Source: an uncultured Collinsella sp. (GTDB lineage: Bacteria; Actinomycetota; Coriobacteriia; Coriobacteriales; Coriobacteriaceae). Taken from it: 64,000 nt of DNA. The DNA lies in contig CAKUFD010000002.1 of assembly GCA_934647195.1 (NCBI GenBank), positions 62,001-126,000 on the forward strand, given 5' to 3'. Numbering within the stretch: position 1 is the stretch's first letter; every line of letters starts with the position of its first letter. Positions 33,562 to 43,209 of the stretch are shown one piece after another. A program made the translations under genes and the position numbers. Below the pieces are notes generated by a model, which was not told where the DNA came from, did not search any database, and saw only the letters and a program-made list of their open reading frames with translations.

Positions 33562-34065
33562 ATGGCTGGGGACAACTTTCCTGGCGAGAGGATTGAGAGC
33601 CTCGTAGACGAACTCGAGGGGCTTATCGAGGAAGCGAAGACGCCTTTCGGCAAGAACCAGCAGTTCAAGGTCATCGAAACGGAGATCTTCTTCAATATTC
33701 TTGACGAGATTCGCATGAGCTATCCGGAGGAGTGGCAGAAGTCCCGCCGCATCCTCAAGGAACGTGACGAGCTGATGGCCAGCGCCACGGCGCAGGCCGA
33801 TTCGATTATCGCCGACGCCCAACAGCAGGCACTCACCATCGCTGGCGAGCAGGAGATCGTTCGTCTGGCTCAGCAGCAGGCGGATGACATTCGCGATCGT
33901 GCCCAGCAGTATGAGCGTGAGACGCGCTATGCCGCCGAGGATTACGCCGAGCAGGTATTCACTCACCTTGAGGAGAACCTTAAGAGCTTGACCGGCACCG
34001 TTGCCCGTTGCCGTCAGCAGCTCAACGAGGGTGCCAACTCCGCTCAGCAGAATGGCGTTTGGTAA
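33562..34065 (+). CDS. SepIVA/DivIVA-like coiled-coil protein
   Basis: 167-residue soluble protein, almost entirely helical and rich in Glu, Gln, Ala and Arg. A short N-terminal segment ('ERIESLVDELEGLIEEAK') is followed by a long coiled coil with Ala/Gln repeats ('ASATAQADSIIADAQQQA', 'QQQADDIRDRAQQYERE'). It lies directly before a DUF177 gene, near coaD, rnc and smc. In mycobacteria the septation protein SepIVA also lies next to a DUF177 gene close to rnc and smc, so position and composition support that relation. Function in division or envelope growth is inference. ATG at 33562 follows AAGGGAGACAGG. Confidence 0.6.
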   Translation: MAGDNFPGERIESLVDELEGLIEEAKTPFGKNQQFKVIETEIFFNILDEIRMSYPEEWQKSRRILKERDELMASATAQADSIIADAQQQALTIAGEQEIVRLAQQQADDIRDRAQQYERETRYAAEDYAEQVFTHLEENLKSLTGTVARCRQQLNEGANSAQQNGVW

Positions 34066-34067
34066 TC

Positions 34068-34622
34068 ATGTCGCAGTTTGCTTCTGTTGTCGTCAATCTT
34101 GAGGATGAGGTCGAGAATCCCGGCGATTCCCTCCCAGTTGCAGGGCATATCGATGCCGCGACGTATGAAGCGGGGGAGAAGTCCTTTTCTCTTGACGATG
34201 GCATCTCCTATGACGTTATGCTCACCAATACCGGCGATGGCATTCTCGCTACGGGCATTGTGCGTGCACATGTCACCGGTGAATGCGACCGCTGCCTCGA
34301 TGTTGCGCATTTCGAGGTTGCAGGCGAGATCGAAGAGTACTATCTCTTCGAGGAGCCCGAGGACCCGGAGAGCTATGAGGATGGATTTGAGCTTGTGGGC
34401 GAGGATCACACCATCGATCTTTCCGATGCCATCGCCGACGCTGTCGTGATGGATACGCCTTTTGTGGTTCTTTGTCGCCCCGATTGCGCGGGCCTCTGCC
34501 CTACGTGCGGAGCGAACCTTAACGAGGCTCCCTGCGAATGTGCGAATAAGCTCGAGGACGATTACGTCGCTTCGGATGCCAATCCTTTTGCAGCGTTGAA
34601 ACATCTCAAGCTCGATGAGTAG
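34068..34622 (+). CDS. DUF177 (YceD-like) protein
   Basis: 184-residue member of the DUF177/YceD family, usually encoded just before rpmF. It has 'HVTGECDRCLDVAHFEVAGE' and a C-terminal cluster of Cys ('CRPDCAGLCPTCGANL', 'PCECA') that likely binds zinc. Family members have been linked to 23S rRNA maturation in plants and bacteria. The ATG lies two bases after the preceding stop. L32 follows, separated by its own promoter region. Confidence 0.85.
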   Translation: MSQFASVVVNLEDEVENPGDSLPVAGHIDAATYEAGEKSFSLDDGISYDVMLTNTGDGILATGIVRAHVTGECDRCLDVAHFEVAGEIEEYYLFEEPEDPESYEDGFELVGEDHTIDLSDAIADAVVMDTPFVVLCRPDCAGLCPTCGANLNEAPCECANKLEDDYVASDANPFAALKHLKLDE

Positions 34623-34659
34623 ACCGCTATTGTATGGTCAACTCTTGATGGAGAAAAAC

Positions 34660-34691
34660 TTCCACCAAAACCCAGTGGAATGTGATAGTAT
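34660..34691 (+). promoter_or_regulatory. Promoter region of rpmF-plsX with an inverted repeat
   Basis: TGATAGTAT (34683-34691) is an extended -10. TTCCAC (34660-34665) and GTGGAA (34675-34680) are inverted copies lying exactly where the -35 box should be, so they may be an operator. Confidence 0.35.
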
Positions 34692-34744
34692 CGGTGCTTG
34701 CGCGTAATTGTGCCAGGCAATAGTTATGTATAAGGAAGGTCATC

Positions 34745-34924
34745 ATGCCAGTACCTAAGCAAAAAAAGGGTCGTGGAGCTGTGCACACCCGTCGTTCCGC
34801 CAACATGAAGATTGACGCTCCGTCTCGCTCTGTTTGCCCTCGTTGCGGCGCCGTCAAGCTTCCGCATCACGTCTGCCCCAACTGTGGCTTCTACAAGGAT
34901 CGCGAGGTCATCGTTACCGAGTAG
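34745..34924 (+). CDS. rpmF: 50S ribosomal protein L32
   Basis: 59-residue ribosomal protein, 'MPVPKQKKGRGAVHTRRSAN' at the N-terminus, with two CxxC pairs ('CPRC' and 'CPNC') forming a zinc ribbon. AAGGAAGG precedes the ATG at 34745. The order DUF177-rpmF-plsX is conserved in many bacteria and links ribosome supply to phospholipid synthesis. Confidence 0.96.
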   Translation: MPVPKQKKGRGAVHTRRSANMKIDAPSRSVCPRCGAVKLPHHVCPNCGFYKDREVIVTE

Positions 34925-34997
34925 CCTTTGCTTACGGTAATGCTGCGCGCTGCATCATCGATCTTGTTTTGCATGGCGTGAAAGATCTGGAACAGAC

Positions 34998-35022
34998 ATG
35001 GCCGGCTCTTTGAGTCGGCCAT
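34998..35022 (+). terminator. Weak hairpin between rpmF and plsX
   Basis: ATGGCCG (34998-35004) pairs with CGGCCAT (35016-35022), followed only by TTCG. It could be a partial terminator that lowers plsX expression relative to rpmF. Confidence 0.35.
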
Positions 35023-35043
35023 TTCGCTATAGAGGGAGAGTTC

Positions 35044-36063
35044 ATGGATAAGGTTCGTGTTTGCGTCGACGTTATGGGCGGCGACGAGGAGCCGTCAGTC
35101 GTTATGGCTGGCATCGAGGCCGCGCTTGCTGCCGACGCCGATTTGACTGTTGTGGCGGTTGGCCCTCAGGATATCGTCGAGCCGTTTGCGAAGAAGCATG
35201 AGCGCGTAGAGCCTCTGGTGGCTCCCGACGTCATTACGATGGAGGACGATCCTATCCAGGCTGTTATGCATAAGCGCAAATCGTCTGTGGTAATCGGTTG
35301 CCGTGCTGTCAAAAAAGGCACGGCTGACGCCTTCTTCTCGGCTGGCGCTACCGGTGCCATCACCGCTGCCGCTACGGCTTATGTAACTCCTTTTAAATAT
35401 GAGAGCGAAGGCGAGCGCCGCCCGATTCGTCCTTGCCTTACCTCGGCGGTTCCCAATCGTCAGGGTGGTCTGACCGTTTTATGCGATATGGGTGCAAATC
35501 CTGATGTCGAGGTGGACGATCTTGTCCGCTTTGCTCAGATGGGAGCAACCTATGCAAGGGTTGTCTGCGATATCGCTGAGCCTCGCGTGGGCCTGTTGTC
35601 AAACGGTACCGAGGATACCAAGGGCTCGCACTTTACCAAGGAGTGCTTCCCTCAGATGAAAAAGAGCGTTCCTGGTTTTGCGGGTAACTGCGAGGGCACG
35701 GATTTGACTTCTGGCAACTTCGATGTTGTCGCTACCGACGGTTTTGCGGGCAACGTTGCGCTTAAGGCAACCGAGGGGGCCGCCAAGCTGCTCATGGGGG
35801 AACTCAAGAGCATGCTCATGGGTTCTTTGGGTGGCAAGGTCGCGGCGCTTCTCGTTAAAGACGGCTTAAGGGAGCTTAAAGCGAAGCTTTCGGGTGATGC
35901 CAAGGGCGGAGCGATTCTTTTGGGCCTTCGCGGTGTTGTCCTGATCGGCCACGGTGCTACGAGCGTGGAGGCTATTAAAAACGGCACGCTTGCCTCTGCC
36001 TATGCGGTTCGCGAGGGTCTCGTGGATAAGCTTGCCTCCTCCATGGAGAACATCGTTCGCTAG
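35044..36063 (+). CDS. plsX: Phosphate acyltransferase PlsX
   Basis: Converts acyl-ACP to acyl-phosphate, the acyl donor for PlsY in phosphatidic acid synthesis. 339 residues. It starts 'MDKVRVCVDVMGGDEEPSVV' with the DxMGGD motif, and holds 'FFSAGATGAITAAA' and 'TDGFAGNVALKATEG'. GAGGGAGA lies just before the ATG. acpP follows, so substrate carrier and enzyme are together, and fakA upstream provides the same intermediate from host fatty acids. Confidence 0.96.
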   Translation: MDKVRVCVDVMGGDEEPSVVMAGIEAALAADADLTVVAVGPQDIVEPFAKKHERVEPLVAPDVITMEDDPIQAVMHKRKSSVVIGCRAVKKGTADAFFSAGATGAITAAATAYVTPFKYESEGERRPIRPCLTSAVPNRQGGLTVLCDMGANPDVEVDDLVRFAQMGATYARVVCDIAEPRVGLLSNGTEDTKGSHFTKECFPQMKKSVPGFAGNCEGTDLTSGNFDVVATDGFAGNVALKATEGAAKLLMGELKSMLMGSLGGKVAALLVKDGLRELKAKLSGDAKGGAILLGLRGVVLIGHGATSVEAIKNGTLASAYAVREGLVDKLASSMENIVR

Positions 36064-36147
36064 CCGGTCCTTCTTGGGCCAATGCGGTAAAATCACACTG
36101 TTGATGCGTCGCGGCCCCGTGCCGTGTATGGGTGAAAGGAGCCCGCA

Positions 36148-36390
36148 ATGGAGCATTCCGAGATTTTTGAGAAGGTTGCCGACATCGCCAACGATGTGCT
36201 TGGTATCAACGCCGACGAGATTACCGAAGAGACCACGTTCGACGATCTTGACGCCGACTCCCTCGATCGCCTTCAGCTTGTCACCGCGATGGAGGACGAG
36301 TTCGATATCGAAATTGACGATGAGAAGCTCGAGGCAATCAATTCTGTAGCAGATGCCATCGAGGCTATCAAGTCCGCTCTGGGGGAATGA
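36148..36390 (+). CDS. acpP: Acyl carrier protein
   Basis: 80-residue acidic helical protein that carries acyl chains on a phosphopantetheine arm. The attachment serine is in 'FDDLDADSLDRLQLV' (Ser38 region). Length and charge are typical. AAAGGAGCCC precedes the ATG. No fab elongation genes are adjacent, so the other type II fatty acid synthesis genes must lie elsewhere. Confidence 0.96.
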   Translation: MEHSEIFEKVADIANDVLGINADEITEETTFDDLDADSLDRLQLVTAMEDEFDIEIDDEKLEAINSVADAIEAIKSALGE

Positions 36391-36394
36391 GCGC

Positions 36395-37123
36395 GTGTAT
36401 CCGATCGCTGAAAAAATGAATCGGGCGGAGACGATCTGCGGTCACACCTTTTCCGACCGTGATCTGCTTCGTTCTGCCATCACGCATCCTTCTGCCGTAG
36501 AAGGCCAGCCGGTCTCTGCTTCGTATGAGCGCCTGGAGTTTCTGGGCGACTCGATTTTGGGCTCCATTGTGGCGCTCGCCTTGTTCAAGGCCTATCCCGA
36601 TTTTGATGAAGGCAAGTTGACCCGCCTTAAGGTCTCGCTCGTTTCGGGTGCCACGCTTTCCGATGTGGGCCGCGAGCTCGGCATCGACAAATGCATTGTC
36701 TTTGGTGCCTCAGAGACGGGAACGGGTGCGCGTGGTATGCATTCTGCGCTTGAAAACGTTTACGAGTCCCTGGTCGGCGCCATGTATCTCGATGGCGGCT
36801 GGGATGTTGCAGAGGCGTTTATCACGCGTACGCTTAAGCCGCATCTGGCGACTGAGCGCGCTGAGCACCCCTCGAATCCTAAATCGTTCCTGCAGGAGTG
36901 CGTGCAGGGCGACCGTCTCGACCCTCCTGCGTATAAGCTCGTGGATACAAGCGGCCCTGCTCATGCGCCTACGTTTACGGCGGTCGCGCTCGTCGATGGT
37001 ATTCGTCGTGGCCGTGGCACGGGGTCTTCAAAGAAGGAAGCCGAGGCTGCGGCCGCCCTTGATGCGCTCGAGCGTATGGGCTATACGCATAACGGCGTCA
37101 TTTTGAAGAAAAAGCTCGGATAA
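36395..37123 (+). CDS. rnc: Ribonuclease III
   Basis: Double-strand-specific RNase that processes rRNA and mRNA. About 242 residues. The catalytic helix is '[16 protein letters not shown]' (Glu and Asp ligands), and the second acidic motif is '[17 protein letters not shown]'. The C-terminal dsRNA-binding domain runs '[14 protein letters not shown]' to '[18 protein letters not shown]'. The GTG at 36395 lies eight bases after GGGGGA, at the end of acpP. The ATG at 36416 is the main alternative. Confidence 0.95.
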   Translation: MYPIAEKMNRAETICGHTFSDRDLLRSAITHPSAVEGQPVSASYERLEFLGDSILGSIVALALFKAYPDFDEGKLTRLKVSLVSGATLSDVGRELGIDKCIVFGASETGTGARGMHSALENVYESLVGAMYLDGGWDVAEAFITRTLKPHLATERAEHPSNPKSFLQECVQGDRLDPPAYKLVDTSGPAHAPTFTAVALVDGIRRGRGTGSSKKEAEAAAALDALERMGYTHNGVILKKKLG

Positions 37124-37134
37124 GCGAGGCATAG

Positions 37135-40100
37135 GTGTATCTCAAGTCCCTGACACTCAAGGGCTTTAAGTCCTTTGCCGATCGTGCGCATATGTCCTTC
37201 GAGCCCGGGCTGACGGTCATCGTTGGTCCCAATGGTTCGGGTAAATCCAATATCTCAGACGCCATCCTTTGGGTTTTGGGCGAGCAGAGCGCCAAGCAGC
37301 TGCGCGGTCAGGCCATGGAAGACGTTATCTTTTCCGGCTCGTCGGCGCGTAAACCCGTCGGTGTGGCCGAGGTTACGCTTGTTTTGGACAATTCCGACCA
37401 TATGCTTCCGGTCGACTTTAACGAGGTCGCCGTTACGAGGCGTATGTACCGTTCGGGAGAGTCGGAGTATCTGATCAATTCGAGCCCCTGTCGACTCATG
37501 GACATCCAGGATATCCTCCATGATTCCGGTTTGGGCAAAGATACTCATTCCATTATCAGCCAGGGCAAGCTCGACGCTATCTTGCAGAGTCGCCCCGAGG
37601 AGCGCCGTGCGCTGATTGAAGAGGCCGCGGGTATCTCCAAGCACAAGCGCCGCAAGGAACGTGCGCTTAAGAAGATCGCCTCTATGGATGAGCACCTCAA
37701 GCGCGCCCGTGATATCAATCGCGAGATTACACGCCAGCTGCGTCCCCTCGAGCGTCAGGTTGACCGTGCTAGGAAGTATCGTGACCTTACCGACCGGGCA
37801 AACGAGCTTACGCAAATTCTCGCTGTCGATGAGCTGCGTCGCCTTCAGGCTTCCTGGGGCGATATGGAGTCTTCCTCGCGTGAGGCTGACGCCGCACTCG
37901 AACTTGCAAGCTATCGCCTGGGGGAGAAGCAACGCGAGCTCGAGAAGCTCCAGGTCATGCTTGAAGAAAAGGGTCTGTTTGTCGGCGACCTGGGCGAGCA
38001 GCGTCGTCATATGCAGGATGTTGTGGGTCGCATAGGTTCTGACATGCGCTTGCTCGAGGAAAAGGGACGCAACATGGTGTCCCGCCTTTCCGAGATGCGC
38101 GGCACGCTTTCTTCTTCCGAACATCAGCGCAAACGCGTTGCAGACGAACTTGAGCAGATTTCTGCTCAGCTCGACGAGGTGCGCGCTGCTGCTCGCATTG
38201 CGCAAGAGGATGTCGACGAGGCTGCTCCGGCTGCGGAGAAGCTCCACGTGCGTCGCAAAGAGCTCGATGTCTCTATCACCGCGCTCGTGCGCGATCAACG
38301 CGAGGCCCAGCGTGCCGCCGATGCGGCTGCGCTCGAATACGTCAAGGTCAAAGAGACGATCTCCAATGCCGAGCTCGAGGATTCGATGTATGCATCGCGT
38401 CTCGACCAGCTCGATGAGCAAATGGAAAACCTGGCAGCTTCTCTCGAAAATCGTCGTGGCCGCGCCGAGGAGCTGGATGCCGAGCTTGCTTCGACAGACC
38501 AGCGCCGCGAGGACGCAAAGGGCGCCATCGAGCTTGCGCAGCGCGCTCTTGAAGAGCTCCGCGCCCGCGAGACTGAGGCCCGTCAGCATCTTTCGGAAGT
38601 GAGAAGCGAGCTCGCCAGCTTGAAGAAGCTCGACGAGCGCGCGAAAGGAACCTCGCCGCTCGCCTCGACGATTGCAACTTCCCATGCAGAGGATATCGCC
38701 GCGCGCCTGGGGGATCTTATCGAGGCGCCGGAAGACCTTGAATCGCTTGTGGAGAGCCTGCTTGCCTCCGATATCGATGCGTTGGTCACTACCGATGAGC
38801 ATGCGCTTGCCCGCTTGAGCTCTTTTGCCGTTGAACAGAAGAGTGCGTCTGGCGAGGCCCTACTGCTTTCCTGTGATGCTACGGGTGCCGAGCCGGCTGC
38901 TAACGCCGCTGGGTTCCGATTGGTTGAGCGCTTGAGCGTTCGCGATGGCTTTGCTGCCGCCGTTGCGTCTGTCCTCGGCGGCGTTTACGTCGTCGACTCG
39001 CTTGATGAGGCTTTGAGCGCCCCTGCCGTTCCGGGTGTCATCTACGTGACGCGTGATGGCGCCCGTGTTACTTCGGGCGGTGCTGTTCGCATCGGTTCTG
39101 CGGGTGATGCCGCCGATGGTGTACTCGAGCGCAAGCGTCGCATTCGCAGCCTCGAGGGCCTTGAGCCCGACCTTTCCTCCGTGTTCGAGCATGTTGGGCG
39201 TCAGGTCTCGGAAGCTTCCGATGCCGTGAGCCAGGCTCGTGCTGCCGAGGCAGAGGTCGCGGGCGATATCGCTCGCATCGAGGGCGAGAAGCGCTCCCTG
39301 CTTTCCGAGATCGGTCGTCTGGAACAGTCGTATAACCAGTCGCAGTCCGAGCGCAAGCAGGTTGAGCGCCGTCGTGAACAATCGGCGAGCGCCGTACGCG
39401 AGGCTCAGCCGCGCCTGGATGAGCTTGCAGCAGCACGTGACTCCGAGCGTGAGCGCGCTGATTCGCTTGCCCTCGAGATCGAGGACGCAAACGACGAGCT
39501 CGAGGCTTTGCGCCGCGAGGATTCTGAGGCCGCAAGCAAGCTTGCGGATGCCAAGGTTCGCCTGGCGCAATCTTCCGAGCGTCTGCGTAGCCTTGAGGTC
39601 CGCAAGCCCGAGCTCGAGCATCGACTCGAAGGCATCGATCGCCGCGTCCGCTCCACGCGTCAGGCATCGCGTTCACTTGAGGTTTTACGCCTTCGTGTTG
39701 ATCCTTTGCACGACCGCTATCAAGCTTTGTCTGAGCGTGCTCTCGATTGGGCTGCTCGCTTGCGAGATCAAGCGTCTATCGAGGAGGCCGACTCCGCATC
39801 GCTCAAGAAGACGATCGCCGACGCGCGGGCAGAGGTGGAGCGCGCAAAAGGTGAAGTCGACGAGGCCAAGACCGCTCAAAACGAGGTCAAAATCGCGCGA
39901 GGAAAGCTTGAGGTGCAGGTCGAAGCTGCTATCAAGGCCATTACCGCCGATGGCAAGACCGTGCTCGAGGAGGCGCTGTCCCTACCTGCTCCCGACGACC
40001 GTGCGGCGTGCGAGCGCGAGCTTGCCGATCTTGCGCGCCAAATCAACAATTTGGGCCCGGTGAATCAGGTGGCATTTGAGGAGTACGAGCGCCTGCGCGA

Positions 40101-40671
40101 GCGTGCCGATTATGTTGCGACCCAGCTGGCAGACCTTGAGGGCGCGCGCACTTCGCTCACGAAGATTTCGCAGGCTATCGACCGTAAGATGCGTCGCCAG
40201 TTCTTGACGACCTTCGAAGCCGTCGACGCCAACTTCCGTGAGGTCTTCTCCATGCTCTTCCCGGGCGGCCAGGCGCATCTCGAGATGACCGATCCCGAGC
40301 ATCCTGCTCAGACCGGTATCGAGGTGGTTGCGCAGCCCCGCGGCAAGCGCATCACCAAGATGATGCTCATGAGCGGTGGCGAGAAGAGCTTGACGGCCCT
40401 GGCGCTCCTGTTTGCGGTCTACCGCACGCGCACGGTGCCGTTTTATGTGCTCGATGAGGTCGAGGCGGCTCTTGACGACTCCAACCTCTCCAAGCTCATC
40501 GGTGCCATCGATGTTTTGCGTCAAAGCACGCAGTTGCTTGTTATCTCTCATCAGCGTCGTACGATGGAAGATGCTGATGTCTTGTATGGTGTGTCGATGC
40601 AGGCCGACGGCGTGAGCCGCGTGGTTAGCCAAAGGCTCGACCGTGAGACCGGAAAGGTAGTGAACGCGTAG
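37135..40671 (+). CDS. smc: Chromosome segregation ATPase SMC
   Basis: Condensin core ATPase, 1178 residues, starting with GTG. Walker A '[15 protein letters not shown]' lies near residue 33. Long coiled-coil arms with alternating Glu, Arg and Leu surround a hinge in the middle (about residues 505-660, '[20 protein letters not shown]' onward). The C-terminal head has the ABC signature '[18 protein letters not shown]' and Walker B '[16 protein letters not shown]'. No scpA or scpB is in the window. It sits in the conserved rnc-smc-ftsY order. Confidence 0.97.
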   Translation: MYLKSLTLKGFKSFADRAHMSFEPGLTVIVGPNGSGKSNISDAILWVLGEQSAKQLRGQAMEDVIFSGSSARKPVGVAEVTLVLDNSDHMLPVDFNEVAVTRRMYRSGESEYLINSSPCRLMDIQDILHDSGLGKDTHSIISQGKLDAILQSRPEERRALIEEAAGISKHKRRKERALKKIASMDEHLKRARDINREITRQLRPLERQVDRARKYRDLTDRANELTQILAVDELRRLQASWGDMESSSREADAALELASYRLGEKQRELEKLQVMLEEKGLFVGDLGEQRRHMQDVVGRIGSDMRLLEEKGRNMVSRLSEMRGTLSSSEHQRKRVADELEQISAQLDEVRAAARIAQEDVDEAAPAAEKLHVRRKELDVSITALVRDQREAQRAADAAALEYVKVKETISNAELEDSMYASRLDQLDEQMENLAASLENRRGRAEELDAELASTDQRREDAKGAIELAQRALEELRARETEARQHLSEVRSELASLKKLDERAKGTSPLASTIATSHAEDIAARLGDLIEAPEDLESLVESLLASDIDALVTTDEHALARLSSFAVEQKSASGEALLLSCDATGAEPAANAAGFRLVERLSVRDGFAAAVASVLGGVYVVDSLDEALSAPAVPGVIYVTRDGARVTSGGAVRIGSAGDAADGVLERKRRIRSLEGLEPDLSSVFEHVGRQVSEASDAVSQARAAEAEVAGDIARIEGEKRSLLSEIGRLEQSYNQSQSERKQVERRREQSASAVREAQPRLDELAAARDSERERADSLALEIEDANDELEALRREDSEAASKLADAKVRLAQSSERLRSLEVRKPELEHRLEGIDRRVRSTRQASRSLEVLRLRVDPLHDRYQALSERALDWAARLRDQASIEEADSASLKKTIADARAEVERAKGEVDEAKTAQNEVKIARGKLEVQVEAAIKAITADGKTVLEEALSLPAPDDRAACERELADLARQINNLGPVNQVAFEEYERLRERADYVATQLADLEGARTSLTKISQAIDRKMRRQFLTTFEAVDANFREVFSMLFPGGQAHLEMTDPEHPAQTGIEVVAQPRGKRITKMMLMSGGEKSLTALALLFAVYRTRTVPFYVLDEVEAALDDSNLSKLIGAIDVLRQSTQLLVISHQRRTMEDADVLYGVSMQADGVSRVVSQRLDRETGKVVNA

Positions 40672-41595
40672 ATGGGTTTCTTCGATTCGCTTTCGCGCGG
40701 ACTCGAGCGCAGCCGTGAGGCGCTCAACCAGATTTTCTATTTTGGCGGCGACGTTACTGAGGACTTCTGGGAGGATCTTGAGGATACGCTCGTCATGGGT
40801 GACATGGGTGCCGATATCGCCATGCAGGTTACCGATGACCTGCGTGATATGGCCGCGAAGCGCAACCTCACTTCCGCTCGTCAGCTGCGCGAGGCACTGA
40901 CCGATCGTCTGGCCGAGACGTTTGTGAAAGCAGAGTTCGACCCCTTTGACGACACACCTTCCGTTGTCTTGTTCGTGGGTATTAACGGAGCCGGTAAGAC
41001 CACTACGGTGGGAAAGATTGCGAGCGCTGCTGCCCACGAGGGCAAAAACGTGATCATCGGTAGCGCCGACACCTTCCGCGCCGCCGCTATCGAGCAGCTG
41101 GACGTTTGGGGCCAGCGCGCGGGCGTTCCCGTGGTCAAGCGCGATCGAGGCAGCGATCCCGCAAGCGTTTGCTATGACGTTTTGGATGAGGCCGACAAGT
41201 GCGGAAGCGAGCTGGTGCTGATCGATACCGCTGGGCGTCTGCATACGAGTGCCGACCTTATGCGCGAGCTTGCCAAAGTCGTCAATGTCACGCGTAAGCG
41301 TGCTGCCTCCGCCGCGGCAGGACCCATGCCCGTGCGCGTGGTTCTTGTAATCGATGCCGCCACGGGCCAAAACGGTCTGAATCAGGCCGTGGAGTTCAAC
41401 GAGGCGCTGGGTCTTGACGGTATCATCATGACAAAGCTCGACGGCACGGCCAAAGGCGGTATCGCCATGGCGGTTGCCTCTAAGCTCAAGCTTCCTATCT
41501 TCCGTATCGGTGTGGGCGAGCAGGTCGAGGATCTGCAACGTTTTGATGCCCACGAGTTCTGCCGTGCCCTGGTGGGCAACGGCGACAAGGAGTAG
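40672..41595 (+). CDS. ftsY: Signal recognition particle receptor FtsY
   Basis: SRP-type GTPase that docks ribosome-SRP complexes at the membrane. 307 residues, the short form lacking the long acidic A domain of Proteobacteria. The N domain is followed by G1 'FVGINGAGKTTTVGKIA', 'SADTFRAAAIEQL', 'LIDTAGRLHTSADLM' and 'MTKLDGTAKGGI'. Its ATG immediately follows the smc stop. ffh follows after three bases, so receptor and SRP protein are co-transcribed. Confidence 0.96.
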   Translation: MGFFDSLSRGLERSREALNQIFYFGGDVTEDFWEDLEDTLVMGDMGADIAMQVTDDLRDMAAKRNLTSARQLREALTDRLAETFVKAEFDPFDDTPSVVLFVGINGAGKTTTVGKIASAAAHEGKNVIIGSADTFRAAAIEQLDVWGQRAGVPVVKRDRGSDPASVCYDVLDEADKCGSELVLIDTAGRLHTSADLMRELAKVVNVTRKRAASAAAGPMPVRVVLVIDAATGQNGLNQAVEFNEALGLDGIIMTKLDGTAKGGIAMAVASKLKLPIFRIGVGEQVEDLQRFDAHEFCRALVGNGDKE

Positions 41596-41598
41596 TCG

Positions 41599-43050
41599 AT
41601 GTTCAACAGCCTTTCCGATCGCCTGAACGATACCTTTGACCGCCTGCGCGGTAAGGGCAAGCTGACCGAGGCCGATATCACGAGTGCGATGCGCGACATT
41701 CGCATGGCGCTGCTTGAGGCCGACGTCAACTTCAAGGTCGTCAAGGATTTCGTCGCCAAGACCAAGGAACGCTGCATGACCGCCGAGGTCATGGAGTCGC
41801 TCACCCCGGCGCAAAACGTCGTAAAGATCGTGCTGGATGAGCTCACCGAGCTTTTGGGTTCCACCGAGAGCAAGCTCGTCCTCTCAAGCCGCATCCCCAA
41901 CGTGATCATGCTCGTGGGCCTTCAGGGCTCCGGTAAGACTACGGCTGCCGTCAAACTGGCCTACCTGCTCAAGAAGCAGGGCCGCAGCCCCTTGCTCGCC
42001 GCATGCGACGTATACCGCCCCGCTGCAGCCGATCAGCTTGCCACCCTCGGTGGTGAGATCGGCGTGCCTGTTTTCCGCGGCGACGGCAAAGATCCGGTCG
42101 AGATTGCTCGCGGATCCATTCGCGAGGCAGTCGACAACATGCGCGACGTGGTCATCGTCGATACCGCCGGCCGTCTGCAGATCGATGAGCAGATGATGCA
42201 GGAGGCCGTCGATATCAAGCGTGCGGTCAAGCCCGATCAGGTTCTGATGGTCGTCGACGCCATGACCGGTCAGGACATCGTCAATGTGGTCTCCACGTTT
42301 GCCGAGCGCACCGACTTCGATGGCGTCATCATTTCCAAGCTTGATGGCGATGCGCGCGGCGGCGGCGCCCTGTCCGTGCGCCAGGTTACCGGCAAGCCCA
42401 TCAAGTTTGTCTCCATGGGAGAGAAGCCCGATTCGCTCGAGACGTTCTATCCCGATCGCATGGCCAAGCGCATTTTGGGCATGGGCGACGTCGTTGGCAT
42501 CATCGAGCAGGCGCAGGAGATGGCCGACGCCAAGCAGATCGAGAACGCCAAGCGTATGCTTCGCGACGGCTTTACCATGGATGACATGCTTGAGCAGATG
42601 GCTGCCGTCAAGAAAATGGGCGGCATGAAGGGCATTCTTTCCAAGCTTCCCGGTGGCCAGCGCGCCCTGAACCAGATGGGTGGCAATCTGGACGAGAAGA
42701 TTTTCGATCGCAACGAGGCCATCATCCACTCTATGACCAAGGCTGAGCGTCTTAAGCCGTCGATCATCAACGGTCAGCGCCGCGCGCGCATTGCTCGTGG
42801 TTCGGGCACGACCCCGGCAGATGTCAACTCCCTCATGAAGCAGTGGGGCGAGATGAACAAGATGATGGGGAAGATGCGCACCATGCAGCAGCAGGCGAGC
42901 GGCAAAAAGGGCAAGAAGGGCAAGAAGATGCGCATGCCCGGTATCCCCGGCATGGGCAATCTGGGTGCCATGGGCGGCATGCCTGGTCTTGGCGGCGGTG
43001 CCGATATGGACATGCTACGCCAGATGGAGCAGCAGATGCGCCGCAAGTAG
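41599..43050 (+). CDS. ffh: Signal recognition particle protein Ffh
   Basis: GTPase of the signal recognition particle; binds 4.5S RNA and signal peptides. 483 residues. The NG domain has 'VGLQGSGKTTAAVKLAY', 'CDVYRPAAADQL', 'IVDTAGRLQIDEQMM' and 'ISKLDGDARGGGALS'. The C-terminal M domain contains 'IINGQRRARIARGSGTTPADV' (RNA-binding helix) and ends in a Met/Gly/Pro-rich stretch with three GKK repeats. A terminator follows, closing the long cluster. Confidence 0.97.
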   Translation: MFNSLSDRLNDTFDRLRGKGKLTEADITSAMRDIRMALLEADVNFKVVKDFVAKTKERCMTAEVMESLTPAQNVVKIVLDELTELLGSTESKLVLSSRIPNVIMLVGLQGSGKTTAAVKLAYLLKKQGRSPLLAACDVYRPAAADQLATLGGEIGVPVFRGDGKDPVEIARGSIREAVDNMRDVVIVDTAGRLQIDEQMMQEAVDIKRAVKPDQVLMVVDAMTGQDIVNVVSTFAERTDFDGVIISKLDGDARGGGALSVRQVTGKPIKFVSMGEKPDSLETFYPDRMAKRILGMGDVVGIIEQAQEMADAKQIENAKRMLRDGFTMDDMLEQMAAVKKMGGMKGILSKLPGGQRALNQMGGNLDEKIFDRNEAIIHSMTKAERLKPSIINGQRRARIARGSGTTPADVNSLMKQWGEMNKMMGKMRTMQQQASGKKGKKGKKMRMPGIPGMGNLGAMGGMPGLGGGADMDMLRQMEQQMRRK

Positions 43051-43082
43051 TTTTTTGCGCTTGGGTATAGGCATTTGTTTTG

Positions 43083-43106
43083 AGCGGGTCTTCGGGCCCG
43101 CTTTTT
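43083..43106 (+). terminator. Rho-independent terminator of the smc-ftsY-ffh cluster
   Basis: AGCGGGTC-TTCG-GGCCCGCT forms an 8-bp stem (one G-U pair) with a UUCG tetraloop and a run of five T. Confidence 0.95.
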
Positions 43107-43209
43107 ATTGTTGGGGTATCTGCGTGGGATACGGCTATGAAGGTATGAAGGCTTTGATGCTTGCTGTCGTACAATGGAGAGCATTGTTTGTATTCGTTTG
43201 GAGGCACCG

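Noticed and set aside
37255..38802. Minus-strand frame of 515 codons opposite smc
   Set aside because: Shadow of the SMC gene with no start signals.
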